Positions 32,931 through 44,384 of a DNA stretch of 64,000 nucleotides are shown here, in pieces. The stretch lies in NCBI RefSeq assembly GCF_028502605.1, contig NC_079235.1:2046001-2110000 (forward strand). The letters run 5' to 3'. Positions within the stretch are counted from its first letter, which is position 1; every line of letters starts with the position of its first letter. This stretch comes from Trichoderma breve. Taxonomy: Eukaryota > Ascomycota > Sordariomycetes > Hypocreales > Hypocreaceae. The notes below the pieces were generated by a model. The model had not been told where the DNA came from. It did not search any database and saw nothing but the letters and a program-made list of their open reading frames with translations. Made by a program: the position numbers and the translations under genes.

Positions 32931-35786
32931 TCAAGTCTTCGCCGCCCCTACGCTGTTATCTGGGTTTGTTCCAGATAACTTCCTCTTTTCCACTTCCCAA
33001 AACTTCCTATACTTTTCTACAGCTCCTCGCCCATATTCTCTTTGAACGTCAGCCAACCAATCCTCATCTATCTCGTCCCGCCAGTGAGAGTCCGGCCTTG
33101 CACCATTCTCAAGCAATATCTTGACAATATTCCAGTAGCCCATGATAATGGCAGCGTTTAATGCACTCCCGTACTTACCGCCTCGTACATTGACATGAGC
33201 CCCCTTCTCGATTAAAAGCTTGATCGATTCAGCTTGGCCAGACCATGCCGCTGCCTGTAGCGCAGAGCCATACTCTCCGCCTTGCGCATTTACATCAATA
33301 TCCGGACAAATACCAAGAAGTAAAGCCACTGTTCTATCCTTTTCATAGACATCGGAAAGGTTCGTTGGAGCTGCACATATACAATACAGCGGAGAGCCCA
33401 ACTCTCCCACCGCAAGATGAATGTCGGCGCCATGTTCGATGAGGAACCGAATCCTGCTCGGCTTTGTGTCTTTGTCATCGAATCGCATGTTTCGAAACGC
33501 GTAGTGCAAGGCAGTTCCACCACGCTCATCTACCTGGTTAATATCTGCGCCTAATTCTAGAACTCGCAGCAGCAAGGAGTTGTCTTTGCTCTTGTTTGAC
33601 GAAGCGACCCCGTGTAGAACAGACCCGGAGGAAACCCCAGGAACATCGATATGTGCGCCGTGATCGAGCAGAAGATGAACCATTTCATCGTCATTACGCC
33701 AAAAAGAGCAAGCAGTAAGAAGCGCAGTTCCGATCCTGCCCCCAATCTTGCGGACTGGTGCGTTCACATCTACACCATTGTCGAGAAGAAACCGCACGAC
33801 TTCGGTATGCCCCCAGTGGCAGGCAGACTGAAGTGCAGATCCATATCCACCACCTTGCAAATTTACATCTGCGCCGCTATCAAGGAGGAGACGAACTAGC
33901 TTGATATTCCCAGCTGCACAGGCTGCTTGGAATGCGGTTCCAAACAGTTTGTTCTTGGCTGTGGCATTGACATCAGCGCCATGGTCAAGCAGCAGCTGAA
34001 CCATTTTGACATCTCCATCTTTTCCCTCCTTGGGTCTTGTGAAACAAGCAGCGTGGAGCGCAGTTGTAAACGCACCGCCTTCGACATGGACATCTGCTCC
34101 CCAGGCCAGAAGTAACGGCACAAGGTCAGAGTTCCCATAGTGACAGGCTGTTTGCAGAGCGTTGTCGTATGGCCCTCCTTGGGCATTCACGTCGGCGCCG
34201 TTTTTCAGGAGTAGTTCTACCATGTTGTGCCAGCACATGCCATCGTTGCCTTTAGATGCACAAGCATTGTTCAATGCGTTGCCATGCTCTGACCCTTGAG
34301 CCGCGATGTCGACGCCGAGAGCGATGAGGAGCTTCGCGACCTTGATACAAGCGTCTTCATCTCTGCTAGAATAAGAGTAGCAAACTGCCTGCATTGCTGT
34401 TCCATGATCTCCTCCTTGGACGTTGGGATTTGCGCCTAAGCCGTGTAGATACTCGATTCGTGACTGATCGATATCCAGGGCCGCACAAGCTATGTGCAAT
34501 GAGTTGCCCCAACGGCTCCCCAAAGCGTTGATGTCGGCCCCTTTACCCAGAAGCAGCTCAAATGCTTTCCAATTTCCTCTGAACACTGCTTTACAGAGTG
34601 CCCCTTCCTTGGTGATGTCAGGGCTATTATCGAGCAGGAACTGTAAGCATTCCAATATTGAGGCCTCGTCTCTAGATGATCCCGCTACTTTTTCGAGCGT
34701 GTATTCGTCAATCTCGGTTCCGCCACGGACAAGCAGCTCTATGATATCAAAGTGACTTCCAGCAGCTGCAGAGTTCAAGGCCCATTTGCGTACATCGGTG
34801 CCATCAAGAGCCGCAGCCATGACTTCATTCTCAACAAAGTATCGCACAATTTCTATATGGCCACCCAAGGCAGCTTGTGTCAGAGGATTTCGACGTGTCG
34901 CGTTTTCCAAGTCGATGCTAGCACCTTTATCAACAAGAAGGCGGACAGTTTCCAAGTTTCCTGCCGAGCTTGCATTCAACAAGGCTATATCCAAGTCCCA
35001 TTGAGTAACGTACTCGTGCATGTCGAGCCCCTCCGAGATTAGCATCTCAGTGAGCTGAGTTGCGCCCAAATAAGCAGTGTAAATCAGGGGATTCGTCCAC
35101 GCATCAGTACTGAGAAACGGACAACTAGTAAGCGAGTCAATCATGCTGAATAGACTCGGACTGCGCATAGCCAGGGCAAGATTCGCGGCTTGGGCAGTCT
35201 CCAGAGGCCATGCTGAGCGAGGGACCATTTCGAGGTGCAGAGGCCAGTTTCGAGCGGCATAGGTCTTTAATTTTGAGACATTTTGCTCTTCGTTTTCATA
35301 AGTGTTTAGGGGTATGCCTTGGGGGTTGCACTCGAGATGATGGATCAAGTTGGAGTGAGCAATGTGTAGATGAGCGTCCGTCTCTGTAAACGAAAAAGCT
35401 GATGCAGGACCATGTCTAATTCTGCTGGAAGTCAGATACTCTTTGATGGAAGGTTCAGCTAGCCAAACATGATGCTCATCGACAACAGCCAAGCCAGATA
35501 AGCATTTTAGAACACTATTTGTAGAAACCAGCCGGTCTGCTTCGTCAAGAGGAGCACTCTTGATTGTGTGTTGAGCGAGAATTTCGGTGAAAAGGTCGAT
35601 AGTAAGGCGTTCGAAGGAGAAAGTGAGCCATTTGAGCGAGTTTATAACCCGGTATTGGAGATTTTTGTCGATTTGCAATAATATTCCGTCAAAAGCTGCA
35701 TATAGACTACGGGATAGTTCCTCCGGGGCCCTGTAGATTGTAGTGTCGTTGGGATTATCAGTTGCCGTTTCCGTCATCGTGACCAT
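32931..35786 (-). CDS. Winged-helix/ankyrin-repeat protein, NLR-like without NACHT
   Basis: A single uninterrupted frame of 951 codons. Residues about 15-125 match the winged-helix segment that follows the NACHT ATPase in fungal NLR-type proteins (RVINSLKWLTFSFERLTIDL, VLKCLSGLAVVDEHHVWLAE, PSIKEYLTSSRI). A linker to about residue 225 carries a degenerate repeat region, and then 18-19 ankyrin repeats run nearly to the end. Many are the GSALQAAC...LLL..GADVNAQGG type. No P-loop or upstream NACHT or effector domain is seen in the 740 bp before the start. The start MVTMTE falls just where an intact NLR would leave its ATPase. It could be a truncated NLR, a decoy or adaptor, or a gene missing upstream exons. 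The closely similar ankyrin units are typical of families that change by repeat shuffling. Confidence 0.8.
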   Translation of the reverse strand: MVTMTETATDNPNDTTIYRAPEELSRSLYAAFDGILLQIDKNLQYRVINSLKWLTFSFERLTIDLFTEILAQHTIKSAPLDEADRLVSTNSVLKCLSGLAVVDEHHVWLAEPSIKEYLTSSRIRHGPASAFSFTETDAHLHIAHSNLIHHLECNPQGIPLNTYENEEQNVSKLKTYAARNWPLHLEMVPRSAWPLETAQAANLALAMRSPSLFSMIDSLTSCPFLSTDAWTNPLIYTAYLGATQLTEMLISEGLDMHEYVTQWDLDIALLNASSAGNLETVRLLVDKGASIDLENATRRNPLTQAALGGHIEIVRYFVENEVMAAALDGTDVRKWALNSAAAGSHFDIIELLVRGGTEIDEYTLEKVAGSSRDEASILECLQFLLDNSPDITKEGALCKAVFRGNWKAFELLLGKGADINALGSRWGNSLHIACAALDIDQSRIEYLHGLGANPNVQGGDHGTAMQAVCYSYSSRDEDACIKVAKLLIALGVDIAAQGSEHGNALNNACASKGNDGMCWHNMVELLLKNGADVNAQGGPYDNALQTACHYGNSDLVPLLLAWGADVHVEGGAFTTALHAACFTRPKEGKDGDVKMVQLLLDHGADVNATAKNKLFGTAFQAACAAGNIKLVRLLLDSGADVNLQGGGYGSALQSACHWGHTEVVRFLLDNGVDVNAPVRKIGGRIGTALLTACSFWRNDDEMVHLLLDHGAHIDVPGVSSGSVLHGVASSNKSKDNSLLLRVLELGADINQVDERGGTALHYAFRNMRFDDKDTKPSRIRFLIEHGADIHLAVGELGSPLYCICAAPTNLSDVYEKDRTVALLLGICPDIDVNAQGGEYGSALQAAAWSGQAESIKLLIEKGAHVNVRGGKYGSALNAAIIMGYWNIVKILLENGARPDSHWRDEIDEDWLADVQREYGRGAVEKYRKFWEVEKRKLSGTNPDNSVGAAKT

Positions 35787-36527
35787 TCATTCAATGTAAT
35801 CGACTGTAGTGTTTTTAGTAAAATTGAGTTGATTTCGTTGTCAAGTTCGCAGGACTTAAAGTATGATGAGAATATAGGCTTATCTGACATTACGTCGGTA
35901 CCTAAACTTTTCATATCTACCCTGTATATATATATGGGTTCTTCTTTTTAGCTTACCTAGCAGTAAAGCAGCCCTGATCTTCGGAGAGCCTTGTATCGTA
36001 CAACTTGCAGTGCTATTGGATGGATGCATTTTCTAATCATTTAGCTTGAGCTCTGTTGATTCCGGTAGAGTGTGGAGACGAGGCAGACATGACCTGTCGA
36101 TCATTCATGGGGTAGGTATTGAGCGTCGTTGGTGTTGTAGGGTGAGATTTTGTACGACTGACCCTGGGGGAAATTTACAGAGTGAGTGTAGACACTCAAG
36201 CAATTAATTACATCTCGGGGATCAACAAGCATCACACGTAGTTACAATAAAGAGGCACACATGCACAAACTGGGACTGGCCATCAAAATGTGTTACAGTA
36301 CCGTAATCGTACTCTTCTTATTTTCATTAGGTTTGCAAACACTTGCCATCTGACCGAATGTCATATCGCGCGTGGATATCAAAATGGTCGTCCAATCATC
36401 TAAACAGACCCCCGCAAGGCAAGTCCTACAGCGTTAATCAAGGGTAACACGGGAATAGTGCAACCCCCAAGAATTTAAAGTGAAAAAGAAAGATAAAAAG
36501 CCCGCTCGCTCATTTGCTAGGAAGCCT
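35787..36527. other. Spacer between ankyrin gene and beta-tubulin
   Basis: About 740 bp, holding the ankyrin gene promoter (A/T-rich, TATATATATA at 35924-35933) and the tubulin 3' UTR. I searched it for a NACHT P-loop or WH extension in all frames and saw none. Confidence 0.5.
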
Positions 36528-38267
36528 TTACTCCTCATCGTGCTCAACAGGAGCCTCCTCCTCGTACTCCTCCTCGTCAATACCGGCCTCCTGGTATTGC
36601 TGGTACTCAGACACCAAGTCGTTCATGTTGGACTCGGCCTCAGTGAACTCCATCTCGTCCATACCCTCACCAGTGTACCAGTGCAAGAAAGCCTTGCGAC
36701 GGAACATGGCGCTGAACTGCTCGCCGACACGCTTGAACAGCTCCTGGATGGAGGTGGAGTTACCAATAAAGGTAGACGACATCTTCAGGCCACGGGGAGG
36801 GATGGCGCAAAGGGCAGTCTGGATGTTGTTGGGGATCCACTCAACGAAGTAGGTGGAGTTCTTGTTCTGAACGTTTCGCATCTGGTCCTCAACCTCCTTC
36901 ATGGCGACCTTGCCACGGCTAGACATTCTCTGTTAGCATCACATGTCGGTATTTCTCGGACACCTTTGTCACTTACAAGATAGAGCAGCAGGTCAGGTAG
37001 CGACCGTTGCGGAAGTCGGAAGCAGCCATCATGTTCTTGGGGTCAAACATCTGCTGGGTGAGTTCCGGCACGGTGACGGCACGGAAGGAGTGAGCACCGG
37101 GGCTCGTCAGGGGAGCGAAACCGACCATGAAGAAATGGAGACGGGGGAAAGGAACCATGTTCACAGCCAGCTTACGCAGATCAGAGTTAAGCTGACCGGG
37201 GAATCGTAGACAGGTGGTAATGCCGGACATGACAGCGGAGACGAGGTAGTTCAGGTCACCGTAGGCAGGGTTAGACAGCTTCAGGGTGCGCATGCAGATG
37301 TCGTAGAGAGCCTCGTTGTCAATGCAAAAGGTCTCGTCAGAGTTCTCGACCAGCTGGTGGACAGAGAGGGTGGCGTTGTAGGGCTCAACGACGGTGTCGG
37401 ACACCTTGGGGGATGGCATGACGGAGAAGGTGGCCATCATTCGGTCGGGGAACTCCTCGCGGATCTTGGAGATCAAAAGAGTACCCATACCGGATCCGGT
37501 ACCACCGCCAAGGGAGTGGGTGATCTGGAAGCCCTGGAGGCAGTCGCAGCCTTCGGCCTCACGGCGGATCACGTCAAGGACGTTGTCGACGAGCTCGGCG
37601 CCCTCAGTGTAGTGGCCCTTGGCCCAGTTGTTTCCGGCAGAGGATTGGCCGAAGATGAAGTTGTCGGGTCGGAAGAGCTGACCGAAAGGACCGGCACGGA
37701 CGGCGTCCATGGTACCGGGCTCAAGATCGACGAGGACAGCGCGAGGAACATACTTGTTGTTGTTGGCCTGCAGTATCCGAGGTCAGAATAGGGGCTTCTC
37801 GAGTGGCGCATCTAGCAGGGAAAAGGAAACACGTACCTCGTTGAAGTAGACGTTCATGCGCTCGAGCTGGAGCTCGGAAGAGCCTCCATAGATACCATTG
37901 CTGTCGAGACCGTGCTCGCCAGAAATGGTCTGCCAAAAGGCGGCACCGATTTGGTTACCCTGTCAAATAGTGTGAGCTCCTGTCCGCGGTGTCGTTAAGG
38001 GGGGAACTATGGAGGGACGTCAACTTACGCACTGGCCGGTCTGGATGTGAACCTGTACATCGAAAAAGAATCAACAATTAGCAAACGGACATCCTCAGAG
38101 AATCACGACACGCCTCAATCGCGCTGGATTGCCGCGCAGAAAAACGCCAATGTGTTCGTTTCGTCGTGGTTGGCGGGGTATAATTTCAGGGGCACCAGAT
38201 CCCAAACGCGTTTGGCGGGAAGCTCAAGTAAACAACAGATAGAGGGGGGACTCACAATCTCACGCAT
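36528..38267 (-). CDS. Beta-tubulin, 5 exons
   Basis: Exons 38267-38256, 38052-38029, 37959-37837, 37767-36977 and 36918-36528 give 446 residues. The first exons code for MREI and VHIQTGQC, the usual fungal beta-tubulin intron pattern. The GTP-binding signature GGGTGSGMG is at about 140-148, and the acidic tail ends [13 protein letters not shown]. Residues His6, Phe167, Glu198, Phe200 and Leu240 are all of the benzimidazole-sensitive type. Many hypocrealean fungi carry two beta-tubulins, and I cannot tell which one this is. The sequence [19 protein letters not shown] differs slightly from the most familiar fungal version. The protein forms microtubules with alpha-tubulin. Confidence 0.96.
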
Positions 38268-39304
38268 GATGGCTAGTGATGATGCTGGAGGAAATTAGGA
38301 TTCGAGGCAGAAGGAGACGCAAAGGAGATGCGAGCTATTGCTGGAGCTGTGGCGGGTTTGGCAGGACAAGAGCTTGGGCTCGAGGTAGCTGGTGGTTTTT
38401 GTTTGAGTTGGGAAGCGGGTGGAGATGAAATGGTTCACCGCCATGGCCCCATCACCACTGCGGGGCCTGTTAGCATGTTAGCATGGGGAAGGGAAGGGGA
38501 GAGCCAGTCCAGTGGCCAGTGGCTTGTTGGGGCCTGAAAAAGCTCACTGAAAGGCTAGGTACAGGTGGTGCTAGTAGGGCCCGAATAGGGGAAAAAGCAA
38601 TTGACTGATGGGCAGCATTGATCCATATTCTCTCTCACTCTGTTTACCAACGTCGGGTGTAAAGAGGCCATCGGCAACATTTAGATGGACTACCTAACCA
38701 TGTACTCAATAATACCGACTATATAACTCATTCACCCAATCAATCAATCCCCTTCTGAGTAACACAGAGAATCGAAATCACATCCATCGCCAACAGCCAT
38801 GGACCCGACCTGTAACCTCTACTTCCCCAAAGCGCCATCAACGCGCCAACCAGCCATGTAGCCAGAACCTGCAGCCACGCTAAGCAGTTTTGATGCCTGG
38901 TCCCTTGGGCTCGTTGGAGCCATCACATCGTGACCCTGTCTGTCCAGGTCCCCCCAAAGCCCAAAGGAGCACAGAGCATCCATTGCGAAAAAGAAAAAAA
39001 GTACACCAGTCAATCCCCTTTTTACCGCAACACCAGACTTTGGGTCTCCATCTCATGCAGCGCCAGCTCATGAGCCGAGATGAGAGCTGGCGGGCCCCCA
39101 CATTTTGGCCGCTTTCAAGCGAGGATCCGGCAACGCTGCATGTACGACTACGAGTATTACTCCAGATACGAATACAGACGGCTACTGGGTTTTGTTGTTG
39201 ATGCAGTGAGAATGACAGACAGACAGACAGGTTCAGGTATATTTACAGCTGATAGGTATACGTAGTCTGGCATTGGTCCCAATTGATATTGCATTTCTCC
39301 CCTC
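38268..39304. promoter_or_regulatory. Beta-tubulin promoter region
   Basis: About 1 kb between tubulin and the gcn20 stop. It contains A/T-rich segments near 38690-38760 and CA/GACA-type microsatellite sequence (GACAGACAGACAG) at 39213-39228. No supported gene; short frames on both strands have no recognisable content. Confidence 0.45.
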
Positions 39305-41679
39305 TTAATGCGCCTTGACAACGCCCGCAGCGTCTGCCTGAGCCGCAATCTTCTTCTTGTACTGCTGCACCGTGCCGTCAAACTTCTCAACCGTACCGCC
39401 ATCGCACACCCAGAGCGACGTACACACCGACTGCAGCATCGTCACGTCGTGGGAAACCATCAGCACGCCTCCCTGGAACTCGTTCAGCGCCTCTGCCAGC
39501 GCATCCATAGCCTCGATATCCAAATGGTTAGACGGCTCGTCCAGCACGAGAATGTGTGGCTGCGTCAGCGCCAGGCAGGCGAATGCCACTCTGGACTTCT
39601 GACCTCCGGAAAGCTGCACCATCTTCTGTAAACCGGTTGTGCCCGTAATGCCAAAGGCTCCCAACTGGCGTCGATATTCTTCATCCGTCTTTCCGGGATA
39701 CGCCTTGGCCATGAAGCTGACGGCGCTCATAGTGAGGTCGAGCGAGTCTACGTGGTGCTGCGCGAAGAATCCGATACGCAGTCGTGGATGCGACGTGACG
39801 AGACCCTTTGATGCTTCGAGCTTGCTGATGAGAAGCTTCAAGACTGTTGTCTTACCAGCACCGTTGGGGCCGACAATGCCGATACGGGAATCCAGCTGAA
39901 CATCGAGATCTACGTTGCTCAGCAGAGGCTTGTCGGGAGTGTACCCAAAGCTGACCCCTGACATCTGGATGATGGGAGGTGACAGCTTTTCCACCTCGGG
40001 GAATTGGAATTTGACATCGTATTCCTTCTCCGGAGGCTCCAACACGGGCATCTTCTCGAGCTTCTTGATACGGGACTGAGCTTCTGATGACTTGGCCGCA
40101 TTGTAGCGGAATTTGTCGATAAAGGCTTGCAAATGTGCTCGCTCTGCCATCTGCTTCTCATATTCTCTCTTGGCCACCTTCTTGCGCTCCTCACGCGTGG
40201 CGTAGAAGGACTCAAAGTTGGCTCCGCGGTAGTAGTCGAGTCGCTGAGAGTGCTGGTGCACAATATCCGTCGCGACTTCGTTGAGGAATGCTCTGTCGTG
40301 AGAGACGACGAGAACTGTGCTGGGGTAGTCTTGGAGATAGTTTGAAAGGAAAGTAATCGAAGGAACGTCCAACATGTTGGACGGTTCGTCGAGCAACAAC
40401 AGATCGGGCTCACAGAACAGGGCACGCGCCAGTGCCAGACGCATACGCCAACCACCGGAGAACGTCTTGGTTGCAAACTGCTGTCTCTCGGGCGAGAAAC
40501 CAAGACCGGCCAGAATACTGGCGGCGCGAGACTCTGCCTTGTCGGATTCCATCTCGGCCAGCTTAGCTTGAACATCGCCAAGCTTGGTGTCCATGGTCTC
40601 CTTCTCCAGATCAAGCTTGGCAGCATCTGCCGAAGTATCGGCCAACGGCGCTCGCTTGACTTCCAACTCTGCTAATCTGTTGATGAGGTCCTATAAAACA
40701 AGTCAGATGATGTCTTTCGAGAGGAACTGCGATTGTCAACGTAGCCTTACTTCTTGTTCCCTGATAAGGACCTTTCTCCAGACATCGGCATCAAGAACAG
40801 CTTGTATAGCCGGAGTATCGTCTCCCGTAATCTAGCATGGAAAAGTTAGTCGTTGGACAGAAACACACATATGGGTAAGAGAATATAGTTCACCTCCTGC
40901 TCGACGTGGAGAATAGAAATATGTGTCGGAATGGCAACTTCTCTCCTGGACAGAGCTCTGAGCAATGTGGATTTACCCACACCGTTGTTACCAACAAGAC
41001 CGTAGCGATGACCATATGCCAGCGTAAGAGTTGTGTCGGTAAGAATGCGGTTGGCGCCAATAGACACATCAATGTTATCCAGCTTGATATCCTTCGTCTT
41101 GTTGGCTCCCGACGAACCCAGCTGCAGCGGGTTGACGGCCATGTAGAACTCCTCGTACGACTGCGCATCCTCGGGCTGGTCAAGCAATCTCGAGGCCTCG
41201 TATTCGACCGTCTTGAACGTCTTCTTCTGCTGCTTGGCGGCAATCTTTCGCTCGGCCTTTTCAAGCTTCTTGCGGTCGACCTTGGACTCGACCTTTCTCA
41301 CATTGGCAGATTCCAAATCAACGGCACCACCGGCAACGGCCAGAGTGGACGACATGTTCCGCTGGGAGCTGACCTGGATGGTCTGATCTAACCTCCTAAT
41401 GGCCGAGGGCCCTCGTCGTTCACCTCCGTTCGCCTCGGCATACTTGTCGACCCATTTCTCCACGAGCTGCTTGATCTTTTCCTCTTGAGCGGCATCTGTG
41501 CCTCCGGAGGCAGAGAGGAGCAATTCGGTGATTGTCGACGCAGCTTCGTTGAGAGGGGAGATTTGCGCCTCGTTCTCTTCGTCTGACCAGGCGGTAGAAG
41601 CGTGCGTCAGGTATCCAACCGAGTAGTCAGATAACACCGGGTCGATGTTGGGGAGGACGGCCCTGATCTCGGCCTCCAT
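39305..41679 (-). CDS. GCN20: ABC-F ATPase Gcn20 (translation regulator), 3 exons
   Basis: Exons 41679-40894, 40831-40751 and 40690-39305 give 750 residues, very close to the usual Gcn20 size. The N-terminal ~195 residues, which bind Gcn1, are followed by two ABC ATPase domains. The first has Walker A GNNGVGKST at about 230-238, signature TFSGGWRMR and Walker B LLLLDEPSNMLD. The second has GPNGAGKTT, LSGGQKSRV and ILVLDEPSNHLD. There are no membrane segments. With Gcn1 the protein helps activate the kinase Gcn2 on ribosomes during amino-acid starvation. The frame continues upstream to an in-frame ATG at 41829; that start would add 50 residues unlike Gcn20, so the start MEAEIRAVLP was preferred. 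Confidence 0.93.
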
Positions 41680-44160
41680 GTCTGCGGGCGGATGTGTAGC
41701 TTTGACGGGGGCGGAATCTCTTTGGTGTCTGATTCCAGACGAATTGTCGGCGACCTTGATTTGGGATCTACGGCCCAGAAGCTCTGGATAATGGTCTGAA
41801 TAGCTTGCCCGCTTTGGAGATGTTCGCATCTACGAGCTTCAATCTCGAAATTCTCTGGGCCGTGGCGTGCCCCGCCATGATTGGTGACGTTTGGGTGGAC
41901 GGGCCGAAACGGTCCGGCAGCTCACTTTTTGCAGCTGGCAGAGTAGAAGAGCCGGTGTTGACCCCGATAAGCCGATATTATGCTCTAATCCAATATCTCC
42001 AAGAGCTTCAGCTAGCTACATGGAGCTTATGATGTCAGCAAAGAGCTGTCATGAAGACGCCTGCCATTGAAGAATATTCCAGAGAAAGTGTAATCCCAAA
42101 CCAGACAACATTTACGATTGAGGTATCCATCCATCCTCTGAATCCGTCAAACTGAGCTCCCAGAAGAGTAATAACAATAACATTGACGCCCAAATCAACA
42201 GCGACGGCAGCACCGTTCAAACTATCTCGCCATGGCGCTCACGGCTCGGGGCGCTTCAAATGCCAACGTTTCAAACGGCCCAATTAGGGCATAACTCTCA
42301 AAAGGAACGCCGAAGCCCCAGGCCCTCGAAATTTCCATGCCGCCAAAGGAAGGCTCTAACTGCTACGTTGAACTCTAAGCTGACAAGGAACCATTGGCTC
42401 TGTTTCGAGGTGCCAAATCCAGCTCCGAAACCTAGGCTAATACCGTAGAAGCAGCCAATAGGCTTGCGCAAACCTAAACCGAACATCCTTGTCGAAATCC
42501 CACGGGCGTGTTCGCGCGAAAAAGCAACGCGTTATTGACGCTGGAGAAAAAGCAAGATTTCGGGATGGACTACCCGATCCAATCATGGGCTATCGGAGGC
42601 ATCTTCGCAGCCCAATATCGAATTTCCCGGAGTAGTTTTCGCGCCCTTCTTCGAGCCGCTACTACGAAGTAGTTACGTAGCGCTGCTACTTGGTGTGCGT
42701 CGATGTGTGTGGCATCGTAAAGGAAGCGCCGCGGGTTTGGAGGGCCGGAGAATTTTCTTATTACCTTTGCATACGTGTAAAGCGCTGGCAGTGGCTGTGC
42801 AACTTGGATCTCACCAACAAATCTCGGTGTGCTTGATTCCCGGCTGCTGCTGTCGCACATTGATGCGTTTAATTTCGCCTTGCAGGAAGGATACAGCACA
42901 TGAGCCCTCCCTTTCGCAGTACTCGTATGCCAATGGTATCGTTGCTGAGGAACTGTACGCAATTGATGTCCTTCGCAAGTCTCTTGATACCGCACTAAAC
43001 GACGCATGTGTTACTTTGCAATCACATCAAATCTTGTTGCCCAGCGCCGTGCTACCTCCTTGCTTGGTTGCTTACGCCACCATCGTACATCACTTTGGAT
43101 AGTGGATCAATATCGGAAAAGACAAAAGCAGCAGGGAAGTCAATGCCTTGCCTCACGTGTGTCAGACATGCCCGCTTTGAGACGGAGATAAAAAAGACAG
43201 AACAATGGAGTTCATGACCGCAGCTTGCCCATGAAGAGCTGGAAGCTTGAATCTAGCAGGGATCGTTGCCCGGGCTTTTGACAGTGCCATTGCTTCCGTA
43301 GAATTGGAGCCGCGGGGCCGTTCTCCGCAGAACAGCAGGGAGCAAGATCTTAACTTAGCAGGTCTAACATGCGTAGTGAACAGCGAGTCAGAGAAGCCTG
43401 ATGAGCTCATCTAGCGAGATTACACATTTGCGGTGAGGTGAGAGTTCATCGAAAGGAAAGCCATCGGAATTGTGATGGGCTTTGTGCAACATTGTCGAGT
43501 GGTATTCTCAGATGGAACCTGAAACGCTAAGAGAGAAGGATATGAGAAATTTCCCTGCTCTACTGTGAAAGTGGGCTGCTAAGCTGTATTAGCTGAATAC
43601 GAGTACCGTTAGGCATGATGATTAGAAAAAGCAAGTCGTAACCCTACCGTGTAAGACGGGAAGAAGACTTGAATGTTCCGTAAATCCCCGCGGTTTGCCT
43701 AGGAACGAACTCGTCTCTTGGGGTAAAGACTGGGAATCCAATCCAATGATGACTTTTCCGTTGGATGCTAAGCCGGCCGGTCTACAAGGGTTCAGACGGA
43801 GTCTCTGTTGTACGTGCGTGGAAGTATGGTAGAATGTTTGCTATAAGAAATGAGTGTCTTGCAGACAAGAGCTGCAGGGAGTTGAATGTCTCGTCATGAG
43901 ATCAAGCAGACTGAGACTGAATCGTAACAGAGCCGCAACTAAGAACAACGCAACAGACCCAACTTCATCGGAGGAGATCCGATGGAAGACCAGATCGAAA
44001 CCTGGATGGTGATGCGAGTTAAACCTGTGGCTGGTAAAATCAATGCTGTTTCAGGTTCGTCATTGAGGGGCGGGCTAGCAAACCAATGCATGTAAGGCGA
44101 TGGTTACCGCCCATTGGCTGATTCTAGAAGCTGCCCGACATCCATGACAGGTCAATTGGC

Positions 44161-44384
44161 TCATGAGAGCTGAATATTTATGAATCCTGATGCTGCATCT
44201 CGTCTGTTTGCCCTGATTACATCCACAATAGAGGGGTAGCTGTAGATGTGGACGAGCACCAGATTGATCGTAGATTCAGGCTGCATCGCGACGGGGATTG
44301 GAGGAGCGGCCACTGTCTCTAAAAACAGCACAGCCAGCGCGATCGGCACGATCATCGCGACGGTAGCCGCATCAAGTGGCATGA
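44161..44384 (-). CDS. Doubtful small hydrophobic-start frame (74 codons)
   Basis: ATG at 44384, stop at 44161. The first ~30 residues (MPLDAATVAMIVPIALAVLF and on) could form a signal anchor, and the rest has no recognisable motif. There are no supporting neighbours and no homologue that I recognise. It could well be chance. Confidence 0.15.

Noticed and set aside
36480..37791. Plus-strand frames over beta-tubulin
   Set aside because: These are shadows of highly biased tubulin codons; they have Leu/Val/Gly runs and no motif.
42570..43102. Overlapping frames on both strands near 42.6-43.1 kb
   Set aside because: Neither has a recognisable motif or credible splice partners. The plus-strand part after 42895 looks slightly protein-like but has no start of its own.
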